A DNA stretch of 43,115 nucleotides from an uncultured Bacteroidota bacterium (GTDB taxonomy: Bacteria > Bacteroidota > Bacteroidia > UBA4408). The position numbers and the translations under genes were made by a program. The stretch is taken from contig CAIKXD010000148.1 of NCBI GenBank assembly GCA_903831265.1, positions 1 through 43,115 of the forward strand. The letters run 5' to 3'. Below are positions 26,649 through 36,329 of this stretch, one piece after another; the first letter of the stretch is position 1; each line of letters opens with the position of its first letter. Below the pieces are notes generated by a model. That model saw only the letters and a list, made by a program, of their open reading frames with translations. It did not search any database and had not been told where the DNA came from.

Positions 26649-28535
26649 ATGAGTACACAAACAGGTAAAATTAATGTTCAAACGGAGAATATTTTCCCGA
26701 TTATTAAAAAGTTTCTATACAGCGACCATGAAATTTTTCTCCGCGAATTGGTTAGTAATGCTGTTGATGCCACACAAAAGTTAAAAGCGCTAAGTGCATT
26801 GGGTGAAGCCAAAGGCGATATTGGCGATACAACAATTGAAGTTTCGGTGAACAAAGAAGCCAAAACTATTACCATAGCCGATAAAGGAATTGGTATGACA
26901 GCCGAAGAAATTGAAAAATACATTACGCAAATTGCATTTAGTGGCGCTACAGAATTTATTGATAAATACAAAGATAAAAGCCCCGAAGCAGGTGCTATTA
27001 TAGGCCATTTTGGATTAGGCTTTTACTCTGCATTTATGGTGGCAAAAAGAGTTGAAATTATTTCATTATCGCATAAAGAAGGTTCCGAAGCCGTGCATTG
27101 GAGCTGTGAAGGTGATCCGGAATATCAAATCACAAAAAGCGATAAAAAAGAACGTGGAACCACCATCATACTTAATGTTGCAGAAGACGCTGAAGAGTTT
27201 TTAGAAGAAGGAAAAATAGAAGGATTACTTAAAAAGTATTGTAAATTTTTACCAGTACCTATCAAGTATGGCACAAAAAAAGAACATAGCAAAGTTGATG
27301 ATAAAGATGTAGAAACCGAAGTAGACAATATCATTAATAACACCAATCCGGCATGGACAAAAAAGCCTGTTGACTTGGCTGATGAAGATTACAAATCTTT
27401 TTATCGTGAATTATATCCATTCAACTTCGAAGACCCATTATTTCATATCCATTTAAATGTTGATTATCCTTTTAACTTAACCGGAATTCTTTTCTTCCCT
27501 AAATTAAAGAAAACACTAGAAGTTCAAAAAGATAAAATTCAATTATACTGCAATCAAGTTTTTGTTACCGATGCAGTAGAAAATATTGTTCCCGACTTTT
27601 TAACTTTGTTGAGAGGTGTTATTGATTCTCCAGATATCCCGTTAAACGTATCGCGCAGCTATTTGCAGGCAGATGCAAGTGTTAAGAAAATATCGGGTCA
27701 CATTACTAAAAAAGTGGCCGATAAATTAGAAGACATATTTAAAGCAGATAGAAAAGATTTTGAAGCAAAATGGGACGATTTAAAAGTATTTGTACAATAT
27801 GGAATGCTTTCGGAAGAGAAGTTTTACGAAAGAGCGGTTAAGTTTAATCTCTTTAAAAACACAGCGGGCAATTGCTACACCTTTGATGAATTAACCGAAA
27901 AAATTAAGCCAACACAAACAGATAAAAATAACAAACAAGTTTATTTATATACCAACAATCCTACCGACCAACATGTATTTGTAGAAAAAGCATTAGAGAA
28001 AGGTTATGAGGTTTTAGTAATGGATAGCCCTATTGACGCTCATTTTATTGATTTTATTGAGCGTAAAAATACAGACGCTACTTTTGTACGTGTTGATGCC
28101 GACACCATTGACAAGTTAATTAATAAAGAAGATGCACTACCAAGCAAGCTTTCTGAAGCTGAACAAAATGAATTAAAACCAATGATAGAAGCTGTTTTAC
28201 CAGCAAACAAGTTTACAGTAGCTTTTGAAAGTTTAAGTGAAACAGACCAACCAATGCAAATAACAAATCCTGAATTTATGCGCAGAATGAAAGAAATGCA
28301 AGCAATGGGTGGTGGCGCTATGAGCGGTTTCTACGGTAATATGCCAGAAATTTACAATTTAGTAGTGAATAGCAATCACCCTTTGATTAATAAGGCTGTA
28401 CATGAAAAAGATGAAGCAAAGAAAAAAGAAATGTTGAAACAATCATCAGATTTAGCGCTTCTTTCACAAAACTTATTGAAAGGAGAAGAACTTACTAAGT
28501 TTATTAAAAGAAGTTATGAATTGATTTTAAATTAA
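26649..28535 (+). CDS. htpG: molecular chaperone HtpG (Hsp90)
   Basis: FLRELVSNAVDATQKLK, ITIADKGIGMTAEEIEKYITQIAFSGATEF, IIGHFGLGFYSAFMVA, NVSRSYLQ. Confidence 0.97.
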   Translation: MSTQTGKINVQTENIFPIIKKFLYSDHEIFLRELVSNAVDATQKLKALSALGEAKGDIGDTTIEVSVNKEAKTITIADKGIGMTAEEIEKYITQIAFSGATEFIDKYKDKSPEAGAIIGHFGLGFYSAFMVAKRVEIISLSHKEGSEAVHWSCEGDPEYQITKSDKKERGTTIILNVAEDAEEFLEEGKIEGLLKKYCKFLPVPIKYGTKKEHSKVDDKDVETEVDNIINNTNPAWTKKPVDLADEDYKSFYRELYPFNFEDPLFHIHLNVDYPFNLTGILFFPKLKKTLEVQKDKIQLYCNQVFVTDAVENIVPDFLTLLRGVIDSPDIPLNVSRSYLQADASVKKISGHITKKVADKLEDIFKADRKDFEAKWDDLKVFVQYGMLSEEKFYERAVKFNLFKNTAGNCYTFDELTEKIKPTQTDKNNKQVYLYTNNPTDQHVFVEKALEKGYEVLVMDSPIDAHFIDFIERKNTDATFVRVDADTIDKLINKEDALPSKLSEAEQNELKPMIEAVLPANKFTVAFESLSETDQPMQITNPEFMRRMKEMQAMGGGAMSGFYGNMPEIYNLVVNSNHPLINKAVHEKDEAKKKEMLKQSSDLALLSQNLLKGEELTKFIKRSYELILN

Positions 28536-28550
28536 GGTTAAAATCATACA

Positions 28551-28588
28551 AAAAAGCCTGCTGAAATTATTTTCGGCAGGCTTTTTTT
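28551..28588. terminator. bidirectional terminator between htpG and the convergent lipoprotein gene
   Basis: AAAAAGCCTGCTGAAA ttat TTTCGGCAGGCTTTTTTT; one wobble position; overlaps the minus-strand stop codon. Confidence 0.85.
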
Positions 28589-28922
28589 ATTTACTCCAAA
28601 TTGTTCGCTTCAATTTTGCGTTATTAAAATCCTCACCATTTATTTTTGTATTACCAGCAATCCCAACTAAAAACCCAAGTGAGCTGCAATTTTCATCAAG
28701 CACTTCTGAAGTCATATCAGCACCGCATGTTCCGGGATCAAAAACAAATACACGTTTAGATTGAAATTCATACTCCTTAACGTTACTTCCAACACTGCAC
28801 GAGATAATAAATTTAAACTCTTCTACCTTACTATCAATACAGGCAGGATTTTCATTCTGCTTTTTGCAAGAGCTAAACAAGGTAAAAACTAATGTTCCGA
28901 ATAAAATAATATTCCTAATCAT
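28587..28922 (-). CDS. hypothetical lipoprotein
   Basis: 111 aa with lipobox TLFSSCKK. Confidence 0.6.
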   Translation of the reverse strand: MIRNIILFGTLVFTLFSSCKKQNENPACIDSKVEEFKFIISCSVGSNVKEYEFQSKRVFVFDPGTCGADMTSEVLDENCSSLGFLVGIAGNTKINGEDFNNAKLKRTIWSK

Positions 28923-28976
28923 GGCTTAAGTTTTTAATGGAGTTTGTTAAACGTAATTAAAAGTAAAAATTGTGAG

Positions 28977-30230
28977 TTATTTATTTTTTGTTGAAAATAT
29001 TAAACGCAAGGAACTGTCTTTAGTGAAATAATTCCAGGCCCAATTGATAAAAATAATGATTTTATTTTTTACACTTAAAATCAACATAAGATGCAGAAAC
29101 ATCCATATAAACCAAGCAAAGTAACCACTAAACTTATAAAAAGATAAATCAACTACTGCCTTGTGTTTGCCTATGGTAGCCATAGATCCTAAATCTTTAT
29201 ATTCAAACTCCTTAAGCGTTTTGTGAGTTGCTTTTAACTTAAAATTTTTAGCTAAATTTTTGGCTTGGTTGATGGCCACATTAGCCAATTGGGGATGTCC
29301 ATTAGGATACTTGGGTGTGCACATAAGAGCAATATCGCCAAGCGCATAAATATTATTGGTGTATTGCACTAAATTAAATCGATCAACTTTTATTCTGTTG
29401 CCCTTTGCAAGCACCTCTTTATTGATACCTTCAATAAAATTGCCAGTAACACCTGCTGCCCAAATTAAATTCTTTGTTTTAATAATTTCGCCATTGCTTA
29501 AGGTCACAATTTTACCATCATAATTTGTCACATATAATTCAGTTCTTAGCGTTACACCCATTTCTGTAATATAAGCTACCGAGGCATTTTGGGCATGCTC
29601 GCTCATGCTGCTTAGGGTACTTTTACTACCTTCTACTAAAATAATATTAAGTTTCGAAAAATCAATTCCAGGATAATCTTTAGGTAAGATATTTCTTTTA
29701 ATTTCGGCAAAGGCACCTGCTAACTCAACACCAGTGGGCCCACCACCAACAATAACCAAGTTCATTAAACTTTCCATATCACTTTCATCTGCAGAAATTA
29801 CATCTTCAAAATTTCTTAAGATATGATTACGCAGATCAATGGCTTCGGCTGTTGATTTTAGTGTTAGCGCGTTATTTTGAATTTCGGCATTGCCAAAAAA
29901 ATTATTGCCACAACCAGTAGCAATAACCAATTCATCATAAACAAAATTACCAATAGTAGTCACTACAGTATTGCTTGAAGTTTCAATCCGCAATACCTCA
30001 GCCATCCTTATTTGGAGTGATTTTTTGTATTGAAAAATTTTTCGGAAAGGAAAAGAAATACTTGATGGTTCTAGTTGCGAAGTGGCTACTTGATAAAATA
30101 ATGGTTGAAACTGATGATGATTTAATTTATCAATTAAGGTAACATTGTATAGATCAGTATTAATGTTTTCTATAAATTGGACGCCCGCAAAACCGCCTCC
30201 AACAACAACTATCTCTCTTTTTGGGTTCAT
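28977..30230 (-). CDS. ndh: type II NADH dehydrogenase-like NAD(P)/FAD-dependent oxidoreductase
   Basis: EIVVVGGGFAGVQFIENI, NLVIVGGGPTGVELAGAFAEI, NIYALGDIA; C-terminal membrane-anchor-like segment. Confidence 0.88.
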   Translation of the reverse strand: MNPKREIVVVGGGFAGVQFIENINTDLYNVTLIDKLNHHQFQPLFYQVATSQLEPSSISFPFRKIFQYKKSLQIRMAEVLRIETSSNTVVTTIGNFVYDELVIATGCGNNFFGNAEIQNNALTLKSTAEAIDLRNHILRNFEDVISADESDMESLMNLVIVGGGPTGVELAGAFAEIKRNILPKDYPGIDFSKLNIILVEGSKSTLSSMSEHAQNASVAYITEMGVTLRTELYVTNYDGKIVTLSNGEIIKTKNLIWAAGVTGNFIEGINKEVLAKGNRIKVDRFNLVQYTNNIYALGDIALMCTPKYPNGHPQLANVAINQAKNLAKNFKLKATHKTLKEFEYKDLGSMATIGKHKAVVDLSFYKFSGYFAWFIWMFLHLMLILSVKNKIIIFINWAWNYFTKDSSLRLIFSTKNK

Positions 30231-30329
30231 GATGACAGTATTATTTTGCGTTGTAAAGGTCGTCTATTTTTGTGAATACCTGCCTTGGTTTAACGTTTAT
30301 TTAAATTATTGATGATGGAAGAGAAGAAG

Positions 30330-30353
30330 TTTGTTGGTGATAACACCAACAAA
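30330..30353. other. perfect 10-bp inverted repeat with 4-nt loop, 100 bp upstream of ndh
   Basis: TTTGTTGGTG ataa CACCAACAAA; no clean T run for a terminator; a related half-site ACCAACAA lies about 36 bp downstream. Confidence 0.6.
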
Positions 30354-30421
30354 AAGTAAGTTATGTTTGTAAATGATAAACCAACAAGAAGAATGTTACA
30401 GTATGAAATTTAAGAATCAAC

Positions 30422-31198
30422 CTACTTCTTCTTCACACAAACAAAAAATACACTACTACTATATTTAGAAGATTTTCTCATACCAAACCATTGGCGCATT
30501 TCGGGATATGGATAAAGCGCAGGTAATAACACTTCCTTCACATCAAAAACCTCGGCCACTGTATGTTGCCAGCGTTTTACTTTGTATGCTTTTAAATCAA
30601 ACAAAAGTGTACTTCCTTCTTTACTATGCGAGCGCGGAATAAACAACTCTTTAAAACTAGTTTTGCTGGTATTTATAAATGGAGAAAAGAAAAAATTTAC
30701 AAATCGGTGATGTGTAGTAAACATTACATTGCTAATCCAATTTACTGCTGCCATAGTTGCTGTAGGCATTCCAATGATTAATACACCATCATTTTTTAAA
30801 ACCCTACTCATTTCTTCTAAACTTTTTATTTCATTATTAACGTGTTCTAAAACATGAGATGAATAAACTGTATCAAACATACCATCTGCAAATGGAATAG
30901 ACTCAGCAAAAGCCTTTTGAATATTTTCTGCTTTCACAGTAAAATTGCTTCCTTGTCGTCCAACGCCATGTCCCATAGGATCGGGATCAATACCAAAAGC
31001 TTCACTATTTGTATCCTCTTGTGCGCGCTGCATAGCATATCCAGCACCACATCCTACGTCCAAAAATTTACCTTTCTTTATAAATGGCTTTACGGCCTCC
31101 CACTCTACATCACGAATTTTCTTTTGATTTTGATTGGTATTTTCTTTAGATAGTAAAGGATAATTATAAATTTTCAGTAAAAAACTTTTCAAAGCCAT
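30422..31198 (-). CDS. class I SAM-dependent methyltransferase
   Basis: GKFLDVGCGAGYAMQRAQ; FDTVYSSHVLEHVNNEIKSLEEMSRVLKNDGVLIIG. Confidence 0.88.
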   Translation of the reverse strand: MALKSFLLKIYNYPLLSKENTNQNQKKIRDVEWEAVKPFIKKGKFLDVGCGAGYAMQRAQEDTNSEAFGIDPDPMGHGVGRQGSNFTVKAENIQKAFAESIPFADGMFDTVYSSHVLEHVNNEIKSLEEMSRVLKNDGVLIIGMPTATMAAVNWISNVMFTTHHRFVNFFFSPFINTSKTSFKELFIPRSHSKEGSTLLFDLKAYKVKRWQHTVAEVFDVKEVLLPALYPYPEMRQWFGMRKSSKYSSSVFFVCVKKK

Positions 31199-31307
31199 AT
31201 ATTTAATTGAAAGTCAAACTTAAATAAAAAAAATGAATGCGAGGTTTTAAAAAGCAAAAACAATGCTGTGATGTTTGATGGTAGCACCTTTCAACGCTAT
31301 TTATCAA

Positions 31308-32822
31308 CTAAAGATTGGATTGAACTTTCATAAATGCCTTGCCTAAATTTGCGATTAAATCTTCGGGCAACATGCTCCTTTCTCCCTCGTTTAACAGCGC
31401 TAAATCGCCAGCCAAACCATGTATATAAACACCTAAAATACAGGCTTCAGCTGGATCCATTCGTTGAGCTAAGAGACTTGTTAAAATACCAGTTAACACA
31501 TCTCCACTGCCACCTTTAGCCATTCCTGCATTGCCAGTTGGGTTAAAATAACAGTTCCCTAAAGGAGTGCTTATGCAAGTATATGCTCCTTTAAAAACCA
31601 CATAACAATTGTATTTCAAAGAAAAATCTTTTTGCATTTGCAAACGCTCAAAACTATTGCTCCACTTACCACACAAACGCTCAAACTCTTTTGGATGTGG
31701 TGTAAGAATCGACACTGTTGGTAAAAAAGATAGCCAGGTTTTATTTTCTGCTAAAATATTCAATGCTTCTGCATCCAATACCAAAGGTACTTTGCATTGT
31801 TGAATCAATAATTTTAAGGCTGCTTTAGTATCTGGCTCGTTGCCAATACCACAACCCACGCCAATAGATGTATATGCACTCAGTTCAGGTATTTCAGTGA
31901 TTCGGTTAGGATTTACATCTGCATTAAACATGGCCGACGGTAAAAAACTATTGAGTGCATTTTGCAAAAGATACCCGCTATGAACCGTCAACAAACCAGC
32001 GCCACTTTTTAAACATGCCTTTGCAGCTAACAATGCTGCTCCATTCATTCCATTTGAGCCAGCTAACAATAGCGCATGGCCAAAATTACCTTTATGTGCA
32101 AATTGCATGCGCACAGGCATCAACAAATGCACCGCTTCTTGATCTATAAGAAAATGTTTAGTTTTCTCAGAGCTAATGAATTGTTCACTTAATCCAATAT
32201 CGAGTAGTTTTATTTTACCTGTGTATTTATAGTTTTCGGGAAATAAATAAGCCAACTTCATAAATTGAAAGCTCAATGTTAGCGTAGCTTTAACAACACT
32301 ATTTGAGGCATTTATTGGCTCATCGCAAAGCAATCCTGAGGGCACATCAATAGCTATTTTATCATTCTTTTGTAAATTAATAAAGTCAATAGCCTCTTTA
32401 ATTAATCCTTTTGCTGCCTGTTTTACCCCTGTGCCCAAAAGTGCATCTATAATTATTGCATTTGAATGAATATCTTTAAAGTCAACTCCATTGCTTATTT
32501 CTATGCATTCTATTTGCGATAATTTCTTAAGTTTTTCGAAGTTTAATTCATAGTCAATACTTCCTTTATCCTTTTCTTTAATGATAACTACTTTAACTTT
32601 TTTATTAACGCTAGCTAATAATCTGGCAATAGCTAAACCATCGCCACCATTATTTCCCTGTCCGCAATATATTTCAAATACATCAGTTTGTATAGCATGT
32701 TTTAAATAATCAAATACAACCAAAGCAGCTCGTTCCATAAGGTCAATAGAAGCTATAGGTTCATTTGCAATAGTAAATTCATCGCATAACCTAATTTGCT
32801 GTGTGCTAAAAATTTTTTGCAT
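31308..32822 (-). CDS. nnr: bifunctional ADP-dependent NAD(P)H-hydrate dehydratase/epimerase
   Basis: YCGQGNNGGDGLAIARLLA (epimerase) and HKGNFGHALLLAGSNGMNGAALLAAKACLKSGAG, ILTPHPKEFERL, GNAGMAKGGSGDVLTGILTSLLAQ (dehydratase). Confidence 0.95.
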   Translation of the reverse strand: MQKIFSTQQIRLCDEFTIANEPIASIDLMERAALVVFDYLKHAIQTDVFEIYCGQGNNGGDGLAIARLLASVNKKVKVVIIKEKDKGSIDYELNFEKLKKLSQIECIEISNGVDFKDIHSNAIIIDALLGTGVKQAAKGLIKEAIDFINLQKNDKIAIDVPSGLLCDEPINASNSVVKATLTLSFQFMKLAYLFPENYKYTGKIKLLDIGLSEQFISSEKTKHFLIDQEAVHLLMPVRMQFAHKGNFGHALLLAGSNGMNGAALLAAKACLKSGAGLLTVHSGYLLQNALNSFLPSAMFNADVNPNRITEIPELSAYTSIGVGCGIGNEPDTKAALKLLIQQCKVPLVLDAEALNILAENKTWLSFLPTVSILTPHPKEFERLCGKWSNSFERLQMQKDFSLKYNCYVVFKGAYTCISTPLGNCYFNPTGNAGMAKGGSGDVLTGILTSLLAQRMDPAEACILGVYIHGLAGDLALLNEGERSMLPEDLIANLGKAFMKVQSNL

Positions 32823-32824
32823 GA

Positions 32825-33412
32825 TTATAGTGTTATAATTTTTTGATGCACTAGCAAAACCTGACTCAAAATAGGACTTCGCTCATCGTTATGTATAACC
32901 CAATTTGAAAGCGCTATACGCTGTTCATCCGACCATTGACTATTTATCCTTTTTAAAATTTCGGCTTCCGATTCGTTATCTCTTACTGCTACTCTTTTCA
33001 ATCTTAACTCAAGCGGTGAAACAACACAAATTACACCATCTAATTTTTTATAAGAACCACTTTCAAATAAGATAGCTGCTTCTTTTATTACATATTTTTT
33101 TTGTGCATGATTTGCGCGCCAACTAATAAAATTTTGTTCAACTGCAGGATGTATAATTTGGTTGAGTAATTTTAATTTTTCGGAATCATTAAAAACAATG
33201 GAAGCAATTTTTTTTCTGTTAGCCAATCCTGTTGCTGGGTCTATAATATTGGTTTGTAAGACCTCACTAGCATTAATTATAATTTGAGGTTCATTTAAAA
33301 TTTTCTTTGCTTCATTGTCAGCATAAAAAACAGGTATATCTAGGGCTTCAAATACTTTAGCAATGTAGGATTTGCCCGAACCTATACCTCCTGTTAAGCC
33401 AATATTTTTCAA
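32825..33412 (-). CDS. coaE: dephospho-CoA kinase
   Basis: IGLTGGIGSGKSYIAKVFEALDIPVFYAD. Confidence 0.95.
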   Translation of the reverse strand: MKNIGLTGGIGSGKSYIAKVFEALDIPVFYADNEAKKILNEPQIIINASEVLQTNIIDPATGLANRKKIASIVFNDSEKLKLLNQIIHPAVEQNFISWRANHAQKKYVIKEAAILFESGSYKKLDGVICVVSPLELRLKRVAVRDNESEAEILKRINSQWSDEQRIALSNWVIHNDERSPILSQVLLVHQKIITL

Positions 33413-34419
33413 AGTTTTCTCATTATAAATTCTACCTGAGTGTCAATAATTTTAGCCTTGCTTATAAAAGTTGGCTGCTTTACAAGTCTAACTTTTATCC
33501 TATTGTTACTAACATCGTTTGTTTGGGCTATATTAGCCTCCACTTTAAATTGCTCTGGCTTTACCAAATCATAATTATCTAAAGAAACATTATACTTTAT
33601 TTTTACTTGTGATGGAAAGGTTTTAACCACATAGCCAAAGGGCACATTATTGATGTTTATTGGCAACATTATTTCTGCTTCTGTATATTTCTCCACAGGT
33701 ATTTCTGCAACAACAGACTTAATTCCAAAATCAACAGCTTTATTATATTTCGATTCAAGTGGAATTAAATGTCGTTTTGTAGCTCCTATATTATTAATGC
33801 TCTGCTGCTTTGTTTCCAGAAAATCTATTTGGTCGAGCATACTTTTTGGACCTTTAATAATAATGTTTGATGGAATTACTTTTATCTTACCATTAAGTTG
33901 ATACTGCTTAGCAAAACTGTATGTTAAGTTGAGTTTAACGGGTACAATTTTTTGTGATTTTTGATCAAAAACAAAGGTAACTGTATCAGGAAAAATCTTT
34001 TCAACCTTCATGCTTCCACCCAATTGTTCGGCCATTAACGAAAGTTGATTATTAAGCAAAAGGTAATAAATTTCATTGGCCGATTTACCGCTCAAATACT
34101 TTTTTACATTAGAGGCATCAATAAATAGGGTATCGTACTTTGCACTATATTTAACCCCCAATAGCGCAAAACCAGAAGCCTTTATCTTGATTTTAATCTT
34201 TGATGGAAGTTCTTCAATAAGAATTTTATCGGAAGGTAAATTTAAAAAAAAAGCATTATAAGTAATATCCGCAGTGTACTCCTTACTAAAAACGGTAAGC
34301 AGCCAAAAGGAAGCAGAAAATAGAAGGCAAATAATAAAAACAGACAACCTTTTATCTAGGCGCTTGGGAGAAAACTTTGTAAGCAAAGAATTGCTCTTTT
34401 CCTGAATAGTTCTCTTCAT
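33409..34419 (-). CDS. YbbR-like domain protein
   Basis: N-terminal TM then repeated YbbR-like beta segments (KIKVIPSNIIIKGPKSMLDQIDFLETK); 4-bp overlap with coaE. Confidence 0.8.
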   Translation of the reverse strand: MKRTIQEKSNSLLTKFSPKRLDKRLSVFIICLLFSASFWLLTVFSKEYTADITYNAFFLNLPSDKILIEELPSKIKIKIKASGFALLGVKYSAKYDTLFIDASNVKKYLSGKSANEIYYLLLNNQLSLMAEQLGGSMKVEKIFPDTVTFVFDQKSQKIVPVKLNLTYSFAKQYQLNGKIKVIPSNIIIKGPKSMLDQIDFLETKQQSINNIGATKRHLIPLESKYNKAVDFGIKSVVAEIPVEKYTEAEIMLPININNVPFGYVVKTFPSQVKIKYNVSLDNYDLVKPEQFKVEANIAQTNDVSNNRIKVRLVKQPTFISKAKIIDTQVEFIMRKL

Positions 34420-34487
34420 TTAAAACAAATTTCCTAACAAATATATGCATTAGTAGAAAATCTACTAAAAGTAACTTCAATAAAATA

Positions 34488-34814
34488 TTAAGGCTGCTGT
34501 CCTAAACTTACCGATTGATCTAACGAAACCGCTGATTTCTCAAACTTAAGTTTGATACCACTTTCTGTTTCTACTATAATTGTAGTTTCTTGAACCTCAG
34601 CAATTTTGCCATGCAAGCCACCAATAGTAACAATTTTATCCCCTTTTTTTAATCCTTCACGAAACTTCTTTTGCTCTTTTGCTTTTTTCATTTGCGGACG
34701 AATCATAAAGAAATAAAACACAATAATGATAAGTACGATTGGCAAAAAACTCATTATTGGATTTTGTTGCTGTCCACTCTGTGGTGCAGCCATTAAAAGC
34801 ATGTTAATTAGCAT
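34488..34814 (-). CDS. yajC: preprotein translocase subunit YajC
   Basis: [41 protein letters not shown]. Confidence 0.95.
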   Translation of the reverse strand: MLINMLLMAAPQSGQQQNPIMSFLPIVLIIIVFYFFMIRPQMKKAKEQKKFREGLKKGDKIVTIGGLHGKIAEVQETTIIVETESGIKLKFEKSAVSLDQSVSLGQQP

Positions 34815-34838
34815 AGCAATGATATATTTATTATTTAA

Positions 34839-35318
34839 TTATTCTGTAATTGGATTTACCTCTCCTGTAATTGTTAATATTTTAGTGCTTGGTATTGAAT
34901 TGGTTACTAGCGAAACAGTTTTGTTTTGTTTTCCATGTTTTCCGGCACTGTTAAACTCCACATCAATAACGCCACTTTCGCCAGGTTCAATAGGTTGTGT
35001 TGGATATTTTGGCACAGTACATCCACAATTACCTCTCGCATCGCCAATGATTAAATCGGCTTTGCCCGTGTTTTTAAATTTAAAAGCATGTGTTACCTTA
35101 CTTCCTTCCTTAATTGTTCCAAAGTCGAAGTTGGTTTCTTCAAAAGTAATTTCTGGTTTATCGGCCGATTCGTCAGCAGCATCATGATTTACCACATCTG
35201 TATCAATCTTAGCATCAAAGCCATCAGATTTAGAATTGCCACATGCAAAGCCAAAAAGTGCAAAGGCAATTAGCAAAAAATTTACAAACTTTATTTTCAT
35301 CTTTAAATAATTATTCAA
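34839..35318 (-). CDS. DUF1573-domain lipoprotein
   Basis: FEETNFDFGTIKEGSKVTHAFKFKNTGKADLIIGDARGNCGCTVPKYP; likely true start at the internal Met MKIKFVNFLL (about 35300). Confidence 0.9.
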   Translation of the reverse strand: MNNYLKMKIKFVNFLLIAFALFGFACGNSKSDGFDAKIDTDVVNHDAADESADKPEITFEETNFDFGTIKEGSKVTHAFKFKNTGKADLIIGDARGNCGCTVPKYPTQPIEPGESGVIDVEFNSAGKHGKQNKTVSLVTNSIPSTKILTITGEVNPITE

Positions 35319-36261
35319 TTAATCCTCTTCCAGTTTTTTTAATTTTACCCTCTGTTTTGTAGAGTTCAAAAATTTTATCTAGAATTCCGTTAATAAAAAC
35401 CTTGCTCTTAGGGCTACTATAGTTTTTTGAAAGTTCAATATATTCGTTCAAGGTAACTTTAACAGGAATATTGCTGAAGGTGGTGGCTTCTGTAATAGCC
35501 ATTTTCATAAGTAAAACATCCATCATCGCTATTCTTTCTACTTCCCAATTATCTGTCATTTGCGATATCACCTTCTCATTTTCTTTATCGTTCAACAATG
35601 TTTTGCGATATAATTCAAGTACAAATTTTCTGTCATCCTCTTCATCTTTATATAAAGATGGCAAAGATTTATTTTCGTTGTCTGTAACTTTAAAATCTTC
35701 AATAGTTTTGATTACCGCGTTGTAAACTATTTGAAAGTCATCAATCCAAATGATACTTTTTTCTTCGAAATAAAATTGAAAAGGCTCAAAGTCGAACATC
35801 AATTCTCTAACAATATAAAGCCAAATTTTTCTGTCTTCTTCAAAGCCGGTTGCTGCATCTTCGGCCATGTAAGCTTTAAATCTTTCATCGTTCTTTATCA
35901 GAAAAAAAAACTTTTTAATCATTTCTGGCTCATCGTTCCATGCTATCTTTTTGTTATTGCATTTTTTTTGCAGTTCAATGTTTACGCTAAGCAACTTACC
36001 TATTTGATTTTCAACAAAACGCATGTTTGGATTTAAATCACTGTGCGTTGGCAAATGTTTCACCTTAGCCATTTCAATTTCCTGCAAGGCTTGTTCGCTT
36101 ACTTCTTGCACAAGCAATAAAAAATAAAGATATAAGTCGTAAACCTTTTCTATACCTCCTAATAAATCTTTTTCACCTTTTGCAAATTCAAATTTTCCTG
36201 ATTGAAAAGCAGCATATAAAAAATGAAGTGCTTTTACTCGTAAATGCCTTCTATTTAGCAT
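35311..36261 (-). CDS. nusB: transcription antitermination protein NusB
   Basis: MLNRRHLRVKALHFLYAAFQ; C-terminal RIAMMDVLLMKMAITE...NEYIELSKNYSSPKSKVFINGILDKI. Confidence 0.93.
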   Translation of the reverse strand: MLNRRHLRVKALHFLYAAFQSGKFEFAKGEKDLLGGIEKVYDLYLYFLLLVQEVSEQALQEIEMAKVKHLPTHSDLNPNMRFVENQIGKLLSVNIELQKKCNNKKIAWNDEPEMIKKFFFLIKNDERFKAYMAEDAATGFEEDRKIWLYIVRELMFDFEPFQFYFEEKSIIWIDDFQIVYNAVIKTIEDFKVTDNENKSLPSLYKDEEDDRKFVLELYRKTLLNDKENEKVISQMTDNWEVERIAMMDVLLMKMAITEATTFSNIPVKVTLNEYIELSKNYSSPKSKVFINGILDKIFELYKTEGKIKKTGRGLIE

Positions 36262-36329
36262 CGAAATGGTGTAAAATTAGTTTAAAGCGTTATAAAAATC
36301 ACACTTAAGTGAAGGGTAATTATTGGCAA

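Noticed and set aside
34726-35187. 153-aa plus-strand ORF
   Set aside because: Antisense to yajC and the DUF1573 gene, which have clear family signatures; low-complexity hydrophobic translation and no family-like motif.
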